The notes under the pieces: model-generated
What the model was told of the DNA's origin: nothing
What the model saw: the letters and a program-made list of their open reading frames with translations, nothing else
The model's database searches: none
Part shown: piece by piece, positions 16,210 to 24,267 of the stretch
Numbering within the stretch: position 1 is the first letter of the stretch
Layout of the letters: the number at the start of each line of letters is the position of its first letter
Made by a program: the position numbers and the translations under genes
Assembly (NCBI GenBank): GCA_028285205.1
Contig: JANQQA010000141.1
Span: forward strand, 1-33,276
From: Bythopirellula sp.
GTDB taxonomy: Bacteria; Planctomycetota; Planctomycetia; Pirellulales; Lacipirellulaceae
Length of the DNA stretch: 33,276 nucleotides
Reading direction: 5' to 3'

Positions 16210-19200
16210 ATGCGTAAGGAAGCTCATCAAAAGTTCGACTGGTCCGGAAGAGTTGAACAGCTAGAAGAGAAGATCGTGATGTCGGCTGATCCACTGGGCG
16301 GATTGCTCGGTGGGCAGATTCACCACCATGCGATCGTCGACGAGATGCCTCCGCTCGCGCATCATGATGCGGATGATGGTCTGCCGCCCATTGAGCATCA
16401 TCTGGCAGAGGACTTGCCTCCGATTAATCACCACCAGGAGAGGGAGGCTGACTTTTGGATTGATTACGAAAACCTGCGTACGATTGAAGAAGAAATCGGG
16501 CGCATTGAGCAGACACTGGCGAACGCCCACGATCAGTCGGGAATGGCCGATGTCACCAACGACTACGGCTTTGACGGCACGGGGCAAACTGTCGCCGTTA
16601 TCGACAGCGGCATTGCTTACGATCACATTGGGTTAGGTGGTGGCTTTGGTTCCAATTACCGCGTCGTCGGTGGCTGGGATTTTACTGAGGGCGACGCCGA
16701 TCCCTACGATGATGGCGCCGCGGGTTCGCACGGCACCCATGTCGCGGGTATTGTCGGCGGAAGCCACGGACAGCATCAGGGGGTCGCTCCCGGGGTAGAT
16801 CTAGTCGGGCTGCGTGTGTTTAACGATGCGGGTGACGGGTACTTCTCCTGGGTAGAAGACGCCCTGCAGTGGGTTCACAACAACAAGGACAGCTTTGAAA
16901 ATCCGATCACCGCGGTGAATCTGTCACTCGGTGTGGCCTCGTACAACTCCGACGCGATTCCAAGTTGGGCAAATCTGGAAAATGAGTTCAACCTGCTGAG
17001 GCAGGCAGGCATATTCATCTCGGTGTCCGCGGGCAACAGTTTCACGAACTTCGAAACAGCCGGGCTAAGTTACCCGGCAGCCAGCCCTCACGTCGTGCCG
17101 GTCGCCTCGGTCGACGACAGCGGCTTGATGAGCTATTTCAGCCAGCGCAATTCGCGGGTGATCGCGGCCCCGGGTCGCGGCATCTTCAGCACGGTGCCCG
17201 ACTATCGAGGCGACAACAACGGCATCACCGACGACTATCGAAGTTTCTCGGGGACGAGTATGGCTGCCCCGTACGTGGCGGGAGCGAGCGTGATCATCCG
17301 TGAGGCGATGGAGTTTGTCGGTTACACGAATATCACTCAGGAAACGATTTACAACCACATGGTTTCGACGGCTGACTCGTTCTACGATTCAGCAACCGAC
17401 GCGTACTACAATCGACTGAATATGGACACGGCGATTGATGCCCTGATGCCAACGGACGACTTCGGGTCGACGCTGGGTTCGGCATTTGACGTGGGAAGTC
17501 TTGGCAATGATCAGTCGATGAGTGGCGTGATCAGCACGCTGGACGACGTGGACTACTTCAAGTTCACCGCGTCTGCTACGGGATCCGTCTCATTCACCGT
17601 GTCGAACCTGACGCACAACCTAACCGCCGATTGGACGTCGGACACCATTGGCGTATGGAGCGGCGCAAACAACGAGACGTTCACGATCGACGTGGTTGCC
17701 GGGCAAGAGTACACCGTCGGATTTTCGTCGGATGACGGACTGGGCTACTACGATCTTGATATCACCTCTGAGGCCTCGGATACGTTCACCTTTAGCGACT
17801 GGGGAGCGCACAGTTTTTCGGCAATCAATGACGTTAGCAATACGGGCGAGAGCTGGTATCGCGTGGTTGCCAATAACACGGCCTACTTCACGGCACAGGC
17901 ATTCTTTGATGCAGGCGGCGGGCAAGTAAGCTTGGAAATCCGCAACGCCAACCTAGAACTAATCGCCACGGGCAACCCGTCCGGTGGTGCTGCTCGTGTG
18001 GACGCGTTTGCCACTGCCGGGTCAGAGTTGTTCCTCAAGGTGACTGGCAACAACAGTGACATCGATTTCCGCTTAACAAACCTGGTGTCCGTCAGTGACA
18101 CCACCGTCAACGTAACGGGTACCTCGGGCAACGACACGTTCACGTTCAACGCGGGCAGCTCGCATTATCTCACCGTCAATGACACGAACTATGTGTTCCA
18201 CTCTGCCTCGGTATCGAACTTCGTCTTCGATGGCGGTGCGGGTCACGACTCTATGACGATAACCGGCACTACGGCCGCTGAAACGGCGACTTTGCGCGTC
18301 AACGAGGCTAGGCTGGTAGGTGCAGGCCTGACCGTCGAATCGTTCGGCACCGAGACCAACACCATTCACAGTGGCGGCGGCCTGGATACCGCCACCTTCC
18401 ACGATTCGGCAGGAGACGACACGTACATTGGTTGGTCCGATCGCGTTTCGCTCACTGGCACCGGATATGCAAACACAGCACAGGGCTTTGTCGAAACGCA
18501 CACGTACGCGACGACTGGCCAAGACCGAGCCACGTTCTATGACTCGGCAGGCAACGACGTATACGTCGGTCGTGCGACTCGTGCCGAGCTTCGCGGCACA
18601 GGTTTCGACAATAGCGTCTACGGATTCGACAACACTCGCGCCTACTCGAGCACCGGACACGACCACGCCGTGTTCTACGACTCCGCAGGCGACGACGTGT
18701 ATGTTGCCTGGGCTGATCGAGCACTCATCACCGGGACAAACTACTACAACGACGCGTACGGCTTCGAACGGACCCTGGCATATTCGTCGACCGGCAATGA
18801 CAAAGCCGTCTTTCACGATTCGGCGGGCGATGACATTTACGTCGCGCGTTCGGACCGGACGTCACTTTCCGGTGCGGGTTTCTACAACACGGTTTACAAT
18901 TTCTCGACTACCGAGACATATGGCACAACGGGCAATGACCGCGCGATCTTCTACGACACCGCTGGAAACGACGTACTGGTCGCTCGGGTGCAGCAGAGTT
19001 CATTACGCGGCACCGGCTACTTCAACCGTGTCTGGAACTTCGGCACGGTGGATGCCTATGCTTCGGGTGGATACGACATCGGCATCCTCTACGACTCAGA
19101 CGGCGATGATGTCTACGTCGGCCGTTCCACCAGCGCATATCTACGCGGCGAGGGATTCAAGAACACGGCTTACGCGTTCGAACGGACGATTACCTACGCC

Positions 19201-19695
19201 AGCGGGGGCCATGACATCGCCGTGCTGTACGACTCTGCCGGCGACGACGTGTACGTGGCGAGGGCTGAACGCACCCACTTAGTGGGCGAAGGATTCTACA
19301 ACGACGTCCGCAACTTCAATCACACGCTGGCCTACTCGTCGACGGGCAACGATCGCGTGGTGTTCCACGACACGTCTGGCAACGATACGTACGTTGCATG
19401 GTCTAATCGCGCTTTGATGACAGGTGACAATTACTACAATGACACGCGTGGATTCAATCGAACGGAGGCCTATGCGACCACCGGCAATGACCGCGCGGTC
19501 TTGCACGACTCGACAAACGATGACGCAGTTCACGCCGTTGCATGGGGGGCCTACATGAGTGACGGCCAGTACCGCAATGAGGCACACGACTTCACCACCG
19601 TCGGCGCCTATTCGACGCACGGGGGCAACGACGTGGTCGCGGAACAAGTCGACGCGCTCGACTACGCGTTCTCCACAGTCGGAGACTGGAGTTGA
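16210..19695 (+). CDS. Giant subtilase (S8) with His-rich N-region and ten 46-aa surface repeats
   Basis: 1161 aa from ATG 16210, with a GGGGGAGA purine run about 5 nt before. It opens with QLEEKIVMSADPL (17-29), like the LEPR-type N-termini of planctomycete surface proteins, in place of a classical signal peptide. A His/Asp/Pro-rich stretch (38-75) and a short helical segment (80-108) may form the propeptide. The peptidase S8 domain spans about 115-410 with Asp132 (VIDSG), His174 (HGTHVAG), oxyanion Asn276 (SAGN) and Ser350 (GTSMAAP), so it should be active. A PPC-type beta domain follows (about 418-515, DDVDYFKF), then a second beta domain (about 515-600) and a GNDTFTF/GGAGHD section. Ten tandem repeats run from residue 680 to 1140. 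It is expected on or outside the cell surface. Its TGA directly abuts the stop of the convergent E1 beta gene. Confidence 0.88.
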   Translation: MRKEAHQKFDWSGRVEQLEEKIVMSADPLGGLLGGQIHHHAIVDEMPPLAHHDADDGLPPIEHHLAEDLPPINHHQEREADFWIDYENLRTIEEEIGRIEQTLANAHDQSGMADVTNDYGFDGTGQTVAVIDSGIAYDHIGLGGGFGSNYRVVGGWDFTEGDADPYDDGAAGSHGTHVAGIVGGSHGQHQGVAPGVDLVGLRVFNDAGDGYFSWVEDALQWVHNNKDSFENPITAVNLSLGVASYNSDAIPSWANLENEFNLLRQAGIFISVSAGNSFTNFETAGLSYPAASPHVVPVASVDDSGLMSYFSQRNSRVIAAPGRGIFSTVPDYRGDNNGITDDYRSFSGTSMAAPYVAGASVIIREAMEFVGYTNITQETIYNHMVSTADSFYDSATDAYYNRLNMDTAIDALMPTDDFGSTLGSAFDVGSLGNDQSMSGVISTLDDVDYFKFTASATGSVSFTVSNLTHNLTADWTSDTIGVWSGANNETFTIDVVAGQEYTVGFSSDDGLGYYDLDITSEASDTFTFSDWGAHSFSAINDVSNTGESWYRVVANNTAYFTAQAFFDAGGGQVSLEIRNANLELIATGNPSGGAARVDAFATAGSELFLKVTGNNSDIDFRLTNLVSVSDTTVNVTGTSGNDTFTFNAGSSHYLTVNDTNYVFHSASVSNFVFDGGAGHDSMTITGTTAAETATLRVNEARLVGAGLTVESFGTETNTIHSGGGLDTATFHDSAGDDTYIGWSDRVSLTGTGYANTAQGFVETHTYATTGQDRATFYDSAGNDVYVGRATRAELRGTGFDNSVYGFDNTRAYSSTGHDHAVFYDSAGDDVYVAWADRALITGTNYYNDAYGFERTLAYSSTGNDKAVFHDSAGDDIYVARSDRTSLSGAGFYNTVYNFSTTETYGTTGNDRAIFYDTAGNDVLVARVQQSSLRGTGYFNRVWNFGTVDAYASGGYDIGILYDSDGDDVYVGRSTSAYLRGEGFKNTAYAFERTITYASGGHDIAVLYDSAGDDVYVARAERTHLVGEGFYNDVRNFNHTLAYSSTGNDRVVFHDTSGNDTYVAWSNRALMTGDNYYNDTRGFNRTEAYATTGNDRAVLHDSTNDDAVHAVAWGAYMSDGQYRNEAHDFTTVGAYSTHGGNDVVAEQVDALDYAFSTVGDWS
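18247..19629 (+). repeat. Ten tandem 138-bp (46-codon) repeats in the protease C-terminus
   Basis: Units start at 18247, 18385, 18523, 18661, 18799, 18937, 19075, 19213, 19351 and 19489. Nine are exactly 46 codons and the last is 47. The consensus is roughly D-x-A-x-F-[HY]-D-[ST]-A-G-[ND]-D, then x-Y-V-[AG]-R, then L-x-G-x-G-[FY]-x-N, then F-x-x-T-x-A-Y-[SA]-[ST]-T-G-[NH]. The first unit is diverged and the last decays. Units 3 and 8 of the conserved set resemble each other most (AW-x-x-RAL and NYYND). The GNDxxxFxDSAGDD segments recall calcium-binding beta-roll (RTX-like) repeats, but the period is longer than the RTX nonapeptide. Confidence 0.9.
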
Positions 19696-20709
19696 TCAGC
19701 TAGCGATACTCAAGGCGGGCCGTGTCGTTTGTCCTGCTTTCAAGAGTTGCGCGGCTTCCGCCGTAATCTGCTCAGCAGTCACGTAATACGCCTGCTCCAA
19801 CACATGACTGGACGGCGCGGGAACATCAGGCAATCCGAGGCGTCGAACGCCGGCGCGAAGTGACTCGAACCCGCGATCAGCGACGGTCGCCGCGATTTCT
19901 GCTCCAACACCGTAGGTCTTCCAAGCTTCGTCGACAACGAGTAGCCGCCCAGTCTTGCGTACCGATTCGAGTACGCACGCTTCGTCCCACGGCTTGATCG
20001 AACGCAAGTCTATGACCTCGGCGAAAATCCCTTGGTCGGCAAGCGATCCGGCCGCTTGCAACGCGAGAGGCACCATGGTCGAAGTCGCAACGACTGTGAC
20101 GTCCGTGCCGGTGCGACAGACATGTGCTTTACCGATTTCTACCTCGTACATTTCCTCAGGCACCTCACACTCTTGCTCGTAGAGTGCCCGGTCATCGATG
20201 TACATCACCGGATTCTCGTCGCGGTGTGCCGCAATTAGTAGCCCCTTCGCATCGTGGGCAGTACTTGGCATCACCACCTTCAACCCTGGAATGTGGGCGA
20301 ACATCGCTTGCAGCGCTTGTGAGTGTTGCGCACCTTGTTCGCCCCGCCGATTGATGACGGCTCGGATCACCAGCGGTACGCCCATCTGGCCACCGAACAC
20401 GTACGACCAGTTAGCCGCTTGGTTCACAATCGCGTCAACGGCCAATAACATGAAATCCATCCGCGGGTGAAATACGATCGGTCGCATTCCCGCCAACGCC
20501 GCGCCCACGGCAGCGCCTGTCGTCGCGTTTTCGCTCACGGGCGAATCGATGACGCGCTCGCGACCGAATTGCTTGTCGAGGTCTTTCATGCTGCTGCCCG
20601 CGTACCAGGGACTCCATAGCCCTTGGCCGATGATGAACGCACGCGAGTCGGTTTCTAGAAGTTGGCCGTGAGCTTCGCGAATTGCTCCAGCATAGTTTAG
20701 GAGGCGCAT
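19696..20709 (-). CDS. 2-oxoacid dehydrogenase E1 component, beta subunit (transketolase-like)
   Basis: 337 aa. It has the E1 beta layout: pyrimidine-binding domain with VIDSPVSENATTGAAVGAAL, catalytic Glu60 contacting the thiamine diphosphate aminopyrimidine, then DAIVNQAANW (92-101), RRGEQGAQHSQALQAMFAHI (121-140, His129) and GLKVVMPSTAHDAKGLL. The C-terminal transketolase domain contains DVTVVATSTMV and AEVIDLRSIKPWD. With the alpha subunit it forms an alpha2beta2 thiamine-diphosphate enzyme that decarboxylates a 2-oxo acid. Its ATG at 20709 lies inside the end of the alpha gene (13-bp overlap), so the two are translationally coupled. No E2 or E3 gene is in the window. Sequence alone does not tell whether pyruvate, a branched-chain oxoacid or something else is the substrate. 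The gene is tail-to-tail with the protease gene, with no base between stops. Confidence 0.87.
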   Translation of the reverse strand: MRLLNYAGAIREAHGQLLETDSRAFIIGQGLWSPWYAGSSMKDLDKQFGRERVIDSPVSENATTGAAVGAALAGMRPIVFHPRMDFMLLAVDAIVNQAANWSYVFGGQMGVPLVIRAVINRRGEQGAQHSQALQAMFAHIPGLKVVMPSTAHDAKGLLIAAHRDENPVMYIDDRALYEQECEVPEEMYEVEIGKAHVCRTGTDVTVVATSTMVPLALQAAGSLADQGIFAEVIDLRSIKPWDEACVLESVRKTGRLLVVDEAWKTYGVGAEIAATVADRGFESLRAGVRRLGLPDVPAPSSHVLEQAYYVTAEQITAEAAQLLKAGQTTRPALSIAS

Positions 20710-21701
20710 TGGGTGACTCCCTGCGGTTGATAGAAAACGTGGTCTAGCACTTCGCTCGCTTCGGGTCGCGGCGATTGTCGGGCATAGAGTTCCGCGCCAC
20801 GCACCTCGTCATCAACGAGGTGCCGAAGCTCGTCAAGTGTCGCTTCCGCGACACCGAGTTCAAGAAGCTGTCGTCTGGTTGCGGCGATGGGGTCTTTCTG
20901 CACCCACTCTTGCAGTTCGTCCTTCCGTTTTACACCGACGTCATAATCCCAAGCGGGACCCACATGTCCTCGCCAGCGAAACGTCCGATACTCGATCAAC
21001 GTCGGACCGCCACCGCTGCGGGCTCGAGCGACAGCCTCTAGCGCGGCCTGATACACCGCCTCTACGTCGTTGCCGTCGACGCTCATGCTGGCGATCCCGT
21101 GGGCGTCACCTGATTGGGGGATATTGTCCTTGAGTCGTCGCTCGTCGATACCCATGTGGCTGGAGTACAAGTTGTTTTCGCAAACGAACAGGACGGGCAG
21201 CTGATTGATGCCGGCTAAATTTAGTGACTCGTGAAAGTGCCCTTCTTCCGTCGCGCCATCGCCGAAGAACGCCACCGATACATTGCTCTCACCTCGCAAC
21301 CGATAGGCCATGCCAGCGCCGACGGCAATCGGAATCGTCGCGGCGACAATTGGGACTGTCCCTACAACGCCGACTTCCGGAGCACAGACGTGCATCGAAC
21401 CACCGCGACCGCTCGAGCAGCCCGTGCGACGGCAGAATATTTCCGCCATCAGCGTGCGCATATCACCACCCTTCGCCAGGTAGTGCCCATGCGAGCGATG
21501 GGCGCCGAATATCTGGTCTTCGATCTCAAGAGCGGCGCAAACACCCGTGGGTGGCGCTTCCTGCCCGATGCAGAAGTGACATGCGGTTTTCACGTCCTTC
21601 GATTCGACAAGTTCCGCAACGCGCTCCTCGAAGACACGGATTCGCAACATCATGTGATAGAAATCTACGAGCCTATCTCGCTCAATCGATTGGCCTTTCA
21701 T
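20697..21701 (-). CDS. 2-oxoacid dehydrogenase E1 component, alpha subunit
   Basis: 334 aa from ATG 21701, which has a perfect AAGGAG 8 nt upstream. A GTG one codon earlier is less well placed. The thiamine diphosphate/Mg motif is GDGATEEGHFHESLNLA (147-163) with the terminal Asn-Asn at 176-177 (CENNLYS). The flanking H-RSHGHYLAKGGD and GRGGSMH (99-104) are the cofactor-site loops of pyruvate/acetoin/branched-chain E1 alpha subunits. It pairs with the overlapping beta gene. Placement downstream of the methyltransferase, sugar transferase and aldo/keto reductase suggests it works on a glycan precursor or its acyl substituent, not in central metabolism. That is inference: acetoin or branched-chain dehydrogenase operons would carry an E2, and none is visible here. 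Confidence 0.88.
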   Translation of the reverse strand: MKGQSIERDRLVDFYHMMLRIRVFEERVAELVESKDVKTACHFCIGQEAPPTGVCAALEIEDQIFGAHRSHGHYLAKGGDMRTLMAEIFCRRTGCSSGRGGSMHVCAPEVGVVGTVPIVAATIPIAVGAGMAYRLRGESNVSVAFFGDGATEEGHFHESLNLAGINQLPVLFVCENNLYSSHMGIDERRLKDNIPQSGDAHGIASMSVDGNDVEAVYQAALEAVARARSGGGPTLIEYRTFRWRGHVGPAWDYDVGVKRKDELQEWVQKDPIAATRRQLLELGVAEATLDELRHLVDDEVRGAELYARQSPRPEASEVLDHVFYQPQGVTQCAS

Positions 21702-21709
21702 CACACTCT

Positions 21710-21715
21710 CTCCTT
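21710..21715 (-). promoter_or_regulatory. Strong Shine-Dalgarno AAGGAG before E1 alpha
   Basis: AAGGAG on the minus strand, 8 nt before ATG 21701. It is the best ribosome site in the window and selects ATG over the neighbouring GTG at 21704. Confidence 0.7.
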
Positions 21716-21771
21716 CGTGACGTCGTTACTTTGCGGGGTAGATGATTTCGTCTTTCACCGTTCCAAATGAG

Positions 21772-22722
21772 TTAGGCCACTAACGGCTCCGACAGGGCGT
21801 CAAGATCATCAAGCTCCCGGCAACTCTCGCTATCGAGCAACCAAGAAGCACTGCCCACATTGTCGTCCACTTGACTCGGTCGTTTGGCGCCAAACAACAC
21901 CACATCAATGTTCTGAGAGTCGACCAGCCAGCGAATCGCGACCTGCGCTGGACTGCGCGCCGACTTTGCCGCCACGCTCCGCACAACGTCGACGACCTTT
22001 AGATTGGCTTTGAACTTCGCACCGCTGAAGTTTTCGTAACGATGTCGACGATCGCCCTTCGCGAAGCTCGCGTTGACATCGAATTTGCCTGTCAGTAACC
22101 CCTGAGCGAGTGCTCCCCAAGCCACCAACTTAACGCCGTATTTCCGAGCCACTGGCACGAGCGTTTCGAGCTGTTCCCGATCAACCAGGCTGCACTGGAA
22201 CTGCACAGCAGCGATCTGCGTCACACTGCACGCCTGTTCCAACTGCTCAGCTGAGAAGTTGGAAACACCGATTGACTGAATCTTGCCCGCCTCCTGGCAA
22301 CGCTGCAGCGCGCCGATCACATCCACAATGGGAGTGATATGATCCGGCCAATGGACATAGTACAACGGGATGCTCTCCAAGCGCAACCTGCGCAAACTCG
22401 ACTCAAGTGCCGAACGCAAATAGGGCAGTGAGAGGTCTTTCGTCGTGCTGCCGTCTGCGTCCCAACGGACTCCGAATTTCGTTGCGATCACCGCGTCGTG
22501 CCGCTGCGATCCGAGTGCTTCGCTCAGCAGTCGCTCAGATTGCCCGAGACCGTACACGTCCGCAGTGTCGAAGAACGTCACGCCGTGGTCCCAAGCTCGC
22601 CGTACGGCATCCACGCCCTCCGTCGCTTGAAAGTCCGCACCCCAACCATGCCCGCCTAACGGGCAACCGCCAAATCCCAATCGGGTGACGGACAGCCGTC
22701 GCGAAAGTTGCACACTCTCCAT
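21772..22722 (-). CDS. Aldo/keto reductase
   Basis: 316 aa from ATG 22722, preceded by AAGGAG 6 nt upstream (22729-22734). The catalytic tetrad of the AKR superfamily is complete: Asp52 (FDTADVYG), Tyr57, Lys82 (ATKFG) and His124 (YYVHWPD). The NADPH-binding end has GVSNFSAEQL and the phosphate-loop region LFGAKRPSQVDDN. It is a soluble cytoplasmic TIM-barrel NADPH-dependent oxidoreductase. The start codon overlaps the sugar-transferase stop as TAATG, so the two genes are translationally coupled, and E1 alpha follows after 70 bp. In this setting it may reduce a keto-sugar or the ketone made by the E1 enzyme. General detoxification roles of the family cannot be excluded, and nothing in the sequence names the substrate. 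Confidence 0.87.
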   Translation of the reverse strand: MESVQLSRRLSVTRLGFGGCPLGGHGWGADFQATEGVDAVRRAWDHGVTFFDTADVYGLGQSERLLSEALGSQRHDAVIATKFGVRWDADGSTTKDLSLPYLRSALESSLRRLRLESIPLYYVHWPDHITPIVDVIGALQRCQEAGKIQSIGVSNFSAEQLEQACSVTQIAAVQFQCSLVDREQLETLVPVARKYGVKLVAWGALAQGLLTGKFDVNASFAKGDRRHRYENFSGAKFKANLKVVDVVRSVAAKSARSPAQVAIRWLVDSQNIDVVLFGAKRPSQVDDNVGSASWLLDSESCRELDDLDALSEPLVA

Positions 22723-23351
22723 TAGTGGCTCCTTCGAAGGCTGCGGTGGACCAGCGTGTAACATGTTCTCAAGATTATGGATAAGTCACCGAGGAAAGAT
22801 CGTTGGTTGACGTATTGCAGGCGCAGTGCATTCTTTTGAGGCAAGATCTGCTCTCGAAAAACCTTATCGGGGTCTTCCGATCCAACGTGCGACTGGAGAT
22901 CATGAAACTTAAGGCTGGAGAGATCAGTAATCCCAGGCCGGACGGATAAGATCTGTCGTTCCTCTTCGGTAAACTGACTCGTGTACTCTTCAACCTCAGG
23001 ACGAGGGCCCACAAAGCTCATTTCACCCCGCAAGACGTTCAATAGTTGCGGGAGTTCATCCAACTTGTATTTCCGCAGGAAGTGCCCAATGCGAGTGATC
23101 CGCGCATCGCTGTCGCCCGTGGTCGTGCCGCCTAGCTGCTCGGCTTCTGCAACCATTGAGCGGTACTTGTAGATCTGAAATGGGACACCCCATCTACCGG
23201 ATCGCCGCCCTCGGTAGAGGACGGGACCAGGCGAGCTGAGCTTGACGGCTAGCGCGGTCAGCAACATCACCGGACTGAGCACGACGAGCCCTACAGCCGC
23301 GAGCACAAAGTCGAATGCTCTTTTCGAAATGTCGTAGGCACTATGCCGCAT
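22722..23351 (-). CDS. Initiating sugar-phosphate transferase (bacterial sugar transferase family, short form)
   Basis: 209 aa from ATG 23351; a longer frame to a TTG at 23414 lacks support. One N-terminal hydrophobic segment (14-36) precedes the catalytic domain, with KYRSM (62-66), the LRKYKLDELPQLLNVLRGEMSFVGPRPE run (92-119) and VRPGIT (137-142). These are signatures of the polyprenyl-phosphate phosphoglycosyl transferases (PF02397; WcaJ, WbaP and PglC relatives). It would move a sugar-1-phosphate from UDP-sugar to undecaprenyl phosphate at the cytoplasmic membrane, the first step in building a repeat unit. It is the short, PglC-like form without the extra N-terminal TM bundle of WcaJ/WbaP. 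Its start overlaps the methyltransferase end by 11 bp and its stop overlaps the AKR start, so the three are a tight transcription unit. Confidence 0.9.
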   Translation of the reverse strand: MRHSAYDISKRAFDFVLAAVGLVVLSPVMLLTALAVKLSSPGPVLYRGRRSGRWGVPFQIYKYRSMVAEAEQLGGTTTGDSDARITRIGHFLRKYKLDELPQLLNVLRGEMSFVGPRPEVEEYTSQFTEEERQILSVRPGITDLSSLKFHDLQSHVGSEDPDKVFREQILPQKNALRLQYVNQRSFLGDLSIILRTCYTLVHRSLRRSH

Positions 23352-24267
23352 GTTTTCGATCGCTAGGGGTCGTTTTTGAAGTGCCACCAACCGCCGTCGG
23401 CTTATGCAGTTCAAAGGTAAATTGCCAACCCATGTACGACAGCGGTGGTATCTTCAGTACGACGGCGTCCAGGGCATTGCCGACTGCTAAAGCTGTACCG
23501 AACAAGGGCGTCCGACGCAGCGGTGTTGCCATAATGCTGAACAAGTGCCAGTACTTCACGTTCTTGACCGCGAAGTTACGCTTCGCCAATTTCAGATCTT
23601 TATGCGAGAGAATGTGGTGCTTTTCCCACTCCGTTCGCAGTTCCGGTGTGATCAGACGATACAGTTTCACCACCGGGTTGTAGTCGAGCGCTTCAACCGC
23701 CAGGCAGATCCCGCCGGGCTTTAAGACTCTTGCCATCTCTGGAAAGGCCTGCTTCACATCCAAGTGGTGCAACATGCCCGAGCAGATGATCACATCCACG
23801 CAATCGTCTGGAAGGCGTGTATCTTCACAGTCGCCCTGAATGAATACTGCCGTGGCGTCGACGCCTTCACGGCGCGCGTCCTCGCGTGCGTTCTCCACGG
23901 AGATCTTGCTAACGTCGAGTCCAATTGACAAGGCCGCGCCCATGCGCGCCGCCTCGCGTGTGAGGCTTCCCTGACCACAGGCGTAGTCTAAGACGACTTT
24001 GCCAGGAACGTGCTGCTTGATCCAATCGAGGACATAGCTGGTCGACTTTTCGGTCGTTGAGTAGAAGCGCTTGTTGGCACGTTTCTTCTCCGGCAGATCT
24101 TCCGAGCTTGGGTCATGACCACATCGATCTACCTTGCTGTCATGGAATACCGCTTCTTCTTGCTTGCGTTGCTCAAGCGTATCGACCCAACCGCTGTCGG
24201 CAGCTCGATCGAGCGATGGTAGCAATGCATTCAGTTCGGCCACAGTCATACTATCTGAGCTGGTCAC
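23341..24267 (-). CDS. SAM-dependent methyltransferase (class I)
   Basis: 308 aa from GTG 24267, chosen because GGGAGA (24276-24281 on the minus strand) sits 8 nt upstream. The in-frame ATG at 24249 has no ribosome site. Residues 89-110 carry motif I (KVVLDYACGQGSLTREA), followed by GLDVS (116-120), the GDCEDTRLPDD acidic loop (145-155) and SGMLHHLDV (163-171), as in Methyltransf_11-type enzymes. The C-terminal 100 residues (with LYRLITPELRTEWEKHH) are a family-specific extension that recurs in glycan-locus methyltransferases. It probably O-methylates a sugar of the glycan, or a lipid-linked intermediate, in the cytoplasm. It is the first gene of the minus-strand operon and overlaps the next gene by 11 bp. 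Confidence 0.85.
   Translation of the reverse strand: MTSSDSMTVAELNALLPSLDRAADSGWVDTLEQRKQEEAVFHDSKVDRCGHDPSSEDLPEKKRANKRFYSTTEKSTSYVLDWIKQHVPGKVVLDYACGQGSLTREAARMGAALSIGLDVSKISVENAREDARREGVDATAVFIQGDCEDTRLPDDCVDVIICSGMLHHLDVKQAFPEMARVLKPGGICLAVEALDYNPVVKLYRLITPELRTEWEKHHILSHKDLKLAKRNFAVKNVKYWHLFSIMATPLRRTPLFGTALAVGNALDAVVLKIPPLSYMGWQFTFELHKPTAVGGTSKTTPSDRKHAA

Noticed and set aside
18371-19282. 303-codon plus-strand frame inside the repeat region
   Set aside because: It is a frame-shifted shadow of the protease repeats; its Thr/Arg-rich periodic sequence follows from the repeat.
18247-19629. Periodic DNA repeats that could suggest CRISPR or a satellite
   Set aside because: The period is 138 bp, in frame throughout, and conserved at protein level within an open gene; there are no spacers.
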